DNA of 64,000 nucleotides from SAR86 cluster bacterium (lineage in GTDB: Bacteria > Pseudomonadota > Gammaproteobacteria > Magnimaribacterales > Magnimaribacteraceae): NCBI GenBank assembly GCA_029268615.1, contig JAQWNM010000007.1, positions 89,990 to 153,989 of the forward strand, in the 5' to 3' direction. Shown in pieces: positions 61,007-64,000 of the stretch. The translations under genes and the position numbers were made by a program. The notes below the pieces were generated by a model. It was not told the origin of the DNA. It worked only from the letters and a program-made list of their open reading frames with translations, and did not search any database. Numbering within the stretch: position 1 is the first letter of the stretch; each line of letters opens with the position of its first letter.

Positions 61007-64000
61007 TTATTCTGTTATGAATGTGATGGTCTCGGTAAAATCATAAGTTTTAAAATTTAAAGCTCTATCTCTTAAAGTAAATTCAGTAACTCCCCAAGTA
61101 CCCGGAGCAGATCCTGCTGGCAGCATCACGGTAGCTGTATATTCATACCAATCTAAATCTATATTATTAGGATAAAGATCCGACCTTCTCGGTGGATAAT
61201 GATAATATCCTTTTGTCAGACCCTGGGGATCCCTGAAGGTAAAGTAACCTAACTTGTAACCTGAAATGTCATCTTTTATTCTAAAAGTAAATTTTACTTC
61301 CGTTTCACCATTAGGTGATGAAGGATTAGTTGATTCTGCAGAAATACTGATGATATTTAAATCTAACTGAGGTGGAGAGGTATCAGGATTAGTCGTTTCC
61401 AAATATATTTGCGGTGCCGCTTCATCTGCAGAGCCATTATTTTCCTTACTCACTAAAGAGCCTCTTGATTCTTCTGGAGCAGTTAGATAGGTTCTTGTTT
61501 CATTGCCAGCTTGGTCAAGCATTCTAGTATAGTTAAGCCTATATATTCCACTAGGCATATAATTTGGCATCCAATATTCTAAGTAACATTGGTTATTCCT
61601 TGCTTCTCCATAAAGTTCTAATGAATAAGTGGAGATTAACTCGTCATTTAATGCACCGTAACATGTAAAATCATCTCTATTATTGCTATTTTCAGAAAAA
61701 TCCCAAGTCGCTATAATGACGTCAGTAATCTTATCTTCAATTATTTTGGTGTCTAAAGAGAGAGCTGCGCTATTAGCTATATATTCTGGTGGTATCAGAT
61801 CTTCCCCAGGACTATCTACATACATTCGCCAACCGAAATCATTCGTAGACTCCATCCGTTGATTCCCCACTTGATCTTGAAGAACAATTTGACTTGTTTG
61901 CCAGTAGCCATTGGCAGCGTTCGCGGGAAGTGTATAAGATCCACTTAATACAGTTCCTGTAGAGTTACCATTTTTTGGATACATGTATAAATCAAAGTAA
62001 GTATCTTCAGTGCTAAAGATTCTCATTCTTGCCCACTGAGCACCTTCTAAAACGCCATCTAGCGCATGTAATTCCAACTCTACTGTGACCAGCTTTTCAT
62101 CCGTGGGCTGTCCTATTACAGAAACATTTATTCTTCTTATTTTTCCAGGGTACACATAATCTGGATAAAGATTGTAAACTTCAAATGTTAAATCTTCTCT
62201 TATTTTTGAGATATAAACATTTCCCTGCATAATCCTATCTCTTATAAATTCATATTTAGAATTGGACCTGGATCTTAATTTATCTGGATTGATAATAAAA
62301 AATGAAATAGATTCAGCCATATCTTCATTGGGATTCTTGAGATGTGCATAAGCACTCACAAATTCTGTAGTTTTTGTAGTTGACCAGCCCTCTACTTTGC
62401 TTGAGTCTTCATACCATCCACCTAGCTCAATCCAGTCATCCTTTAAAGTCTCATCAAATACTAATCCCCATAAAAAGTGTGCTTTTTCATGAAGAATTAG
62501 TCTGTGGACATAATCTAAACTATCACTATTAAATCCTAATTCCATAAATTCTATATAACCAGAATCTACCCAAGCTATAGCTGGAGCTTCTGGCATGTAA
62601 TCATTTCTCGTTCCATCCAGTCTTCTAACTAAATAATTCAATCCTACTATCTTATGCATGCCTCTTGGCATCTCTTCAAACATACTAATAATTTCTACCA
62701 GCTCAGATGGATGAAAAGGCTGAAACCTTTGTTCAACCTCACCAGTAAGTTCTAGATAATCTGGTATTTCTGTCTTAATGCCATACTTCTCAAAAAGAAT
62801 CTTGGACACAGCCACAGAATCATTTCCATTATTGGTAACAAATCTTATTATTGCATGATGAAGTCTATTGGAAAAATATGTACCTCTTTTGCCTTCTATT
62901 AAAGCAATCCTTGGATTTGCATTCTCAAAAGTAATACTGGATATATTGACATTTTTTACTTCTCCATTATCTTCAATAGAAATATCATCAACTAAATTAG
63001 AGTCTGTTAAAGTCCACTTACTTAAAGTCCTATTTTCACTATTAAAGTTTTCATTACGTACAAATTGTGGAATTTGTTGCATGGTCTCATACACAGCAAA
63101 GGACATGTCTTGTGTCCATATTCTTTCACCTTCATCAGATAAAATAATTCCGTAATCTATATAAAGTCTTTCCGCAAAGGAAGAATCTACAACGGATACA
63201 GTTTCGTTTAGAAACTCTACTTCTAAAGGACTGATAGGGGTTGCGGAATACTCTGTACCTGAAGTTGTTTGATCTTCTTCCCAGCAATATCTAAATCCAT
63301 CTAATCCAGATGTAAATGATGAATCACAAACTAAAGAGTCATCTGTGATATTACCTGTCGAACTTAAGTAAGCTCTTGAAGAGCTAGTAGAATTAAGTGA
63401 AGAAGAATCAACTTCTCTGGTATTTTTTCCTGTAATAGTAAAATATTTTGTGGATGAATTGCCTTGTTCATCTGTTGCTGTCAGAAACACGGAATATGTA
63501 GACTTGATCTCTGAATCAGATTTTAAAGAAAGAATTTCTCCAGAATTACTCGATAGAATTTCGAATAATTCACTATCCGTACCACCTATCGTGTAGTTAG
63601 TTGAACCTTTAGATCCCGTTTCAGAAATGGATGAAGAAAAGGAACCGTCTTTAACTTCAATGGATGACAAACTAATATCAATAATGTTTTCTACTTTAAC
63701 TAATTCAAAAATATCTGCATCAGGACCTGTAATAGAAATACTTATTTCATCTCCATCATCATCTTCTGTAAATACAGAAAGTAAATCCTTTTGATTCTCA
63801 GAAAAATCCATAGAACTACTCAAGGTATTCAATATAACTGGAGCGCGATTTAATTTTATCTCAGAAGCTTGAATTGAAGAATTAGAGGAGTCTTCTGAAG
63901 CACTAGAACCAGATGCAGAAGTATTTGCAGAACCTGAACTTGCCAAATTAGAAGTATTCGAAGAATCTGAACTTGCCAAGCTAGAAGAATTATTTGTACT
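61007..64000 (-). CDS. Large exported Ser-rich protein with HExxH zinc-peptidase motif (partial)
   Basis: The frame is open at the right edge, so the N terminus is outside; ~997 codons are visible. The edge-proximal part is Ser/Asn/Ala-rich with an 11-codon repeat. A cadherin-like stretch follows (PVILNTLSSSMDFSENQ, ITGPDADIFEL). The middle holds LHEKAHFLWG (HExxH, bases 62477-62491) and about 55 residues later NPNEDMAES, which could give the third zinc ligand of a gluzincin. The C-terminal ~350 residues look like Ig/fibronectin-type beta repeats, one of them ending DFTETITFITE. Probably a secreted or surface protease or adhesin. Confidence 0.8.
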   Translation of the reverse strand, partial: STNNSSSLASSDSSNTSNLASSGSANTSASGSSASEDSSNSSIQASEIKLNRAPVILNTLSSSMDFSENQKDLLSVFTEDDDGDEISISITGPDADIFELVKVENIIDISLSSIEVKDGSFSSSISETGSKGSTNYTIGGTDSELFEILSSNSGEILSLKSDSEIKSTYSVFLTATDEQGNSSTKYFTITGKNTREVDSSSLNSTSSSRAYLSSTGNITDDSLVCDSSFTSGLDGFRYCWEEDQTTSGTEYSATPISPLEVEFLNETVSVVDSSFAERLYIDYGIILSDEGERIWTQDMSFAVYETMQQIPQFVRNENFNSENRTLSKWTLTDSNLVDDISIEDNGEVKNVNISSITFENANPRIALIEGKRGTYFSNRLHHAIIRFVTNNGNDSVAVSKILFEKYGIKTEIPDYLELTGEVEQRFQPFHPSELVEIISMFEEMPRGMHKIVGLNYLVRRLDGTRNDYMPEAPAIAWVDSGYIEFMELGFNSDSLDYVHRLILHEKAHFLWGLVFDETLKDDWIELGGWYEDSSKVEGWSTTKTTEFVSAYAHLKNPNEDMAESISFFIINPDKLRSRSNSKYEFIRDRIMQGNVYISKIREDLTFEVYNLYPDYVYPGKIRRINVSVIGQPTDEKLVTVELELHALDGVLEGAQWARMRIFSTEDTYFDLYMYPKNGNSTGTVLSGSYTLPANAANGYWQTSQIVLQDQVGNQRMESTNDFGWRMYVDSPGEDLIPPEYIANSAALSLDTKIIEDKITDVIIATWDFSENSNNRDDFTCYGALNDELISTYSLELYGEARNNQCYLEYWMPNYMPSGIYRLNYTRMLDQAGNETRTYLTAPEESRGSLVSKENNGSADEAAPQIYLETTNPDTSPPQLDLNIISISAESTNPSSPNGETEVKFTFRIKDDISGYKLGYFTFRDPQGLTKGYYHYPPRRSDLYPNNIDLDWYEYTATVMLPAGSAPGTWGVTEFTLRDRALNFKTYDFTETITFITE
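63934..63979 (-). repeat. Direct repeat in the Ser-rich region of the large protein
   Basis: The 13-base segment CTGAACTTGCCAA occurs at 63934 and 63967, a 33-base period (11 codons), encoding the recurring LASS(G/D)S motif. The repeat unit is imperfect outside this core. More copies may lie beyond the window edge. Confidence 0.7.

Noticed and set aside
1..64000. CRISPR arrays, insertion sequences, rRNA genes
   Set aside because: No spaced direct repeats, transposase-like frames or rRNA motifs were found in the window.

Overview
This is an AT-rich, tightly packed window (about one third G+C by eye) from a Gram-negative gammaproteobacterium. The gene orders gmk-rpoZ-spoT-recG, lptD-surA-pdxA-rsmA-apaH, amgK-murU divergent from lptD, rpe-trpEGDC, fis-purH-purD, rsmE-gshB-ruvX and dnaG-rpoD are typical of that class, as are LptD, SurA and Fis themselves. 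Low GC, overlapping neighbours, a membrane pyrophosphatase, a TonB-dependent receptor and many lipid-type oxidoreductases suggest a streamlined marine lineage such as SAR86. That placement is inference, because no rRNA is present.

Layout. 1-2.5 kb: end of hppA, a GNAT acetyltransferase, and cmoA-cmoB (tRNA U34 modification). 2.5-8.2 kb, minus strand: gmk-rpoZ-spoT-ridA-recG. 8.3-12.1 kb: pyrE, ribE and two secreted amidohydrolase-fold proteins. 12.1-14.7 kb: rpsU-yqeY facing away from tsaD-folB-folK. 14.7-18.3 kb: a minus-strand cassette of a kinase-like phosphotransferase, two MaoC-type proteins and a spinster-like MFS transporter. 18.4-20.8 kb: TonB-dependent receptor with a strong terminator. 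20.8-28.8 kb, minus strand: lptD-surA-pdxA-rsmA-apaH-cca-SDR. 28.9-36.0 kb: SDR, amgK-murU, rpe and trpEGDC. 36.1-40.9 kb, minus strand: an RRM protein, then sixA-like, fis, purH, purD and coq7. 40.9-46.9 kb: rsmE-gshB-ruvX-dnaG-rpoD and a CAU-anticodon tRNA.

From 46.9 kb the content is more accessory. It holds a YeiH-type transporter, an SDR, a lipoprotein phosphatase, a glycosyltransferase-like protein, paired acyl-CoA dehydrogenases, a TauE/SafE permease, a pyruvate-kinase/ATP-sulfurylase fusion, a sulfotransferase-like protein, a small membrane protein, a Baeyer-Villiger-type monooxygenase, a saccharopine-dehydrogenase remnant, two tandem SnoaL-like genes, and a very large Ser-rich exported protein with a zinc-peptidase motif that runs off the right edge.

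The best candidate for something undescribed is the 717-residue fusion of a pyruvate kinase catalytic core, with its active-site residues kept, to a complete ATP sulfurylase. It lies next to a sulfotransferase-like gene and a TauE permease, with a YeiH transporter about 7.5 kb upstream. This suggests a sulfate-activation or sulfur-handling module in which PEP-driven ATP regeneration is physically coupled to the unfavourable ATP sulfurylase step. Other points of interest are a DnaG zinc site that is all-cysteine, an amidohydrolase partner lacking the metal motif, a probable MaoC heterodimer, and a split rpsU / dnaG-rpoD operon. No CRISPR array, insertion sequence or prophage was seen.
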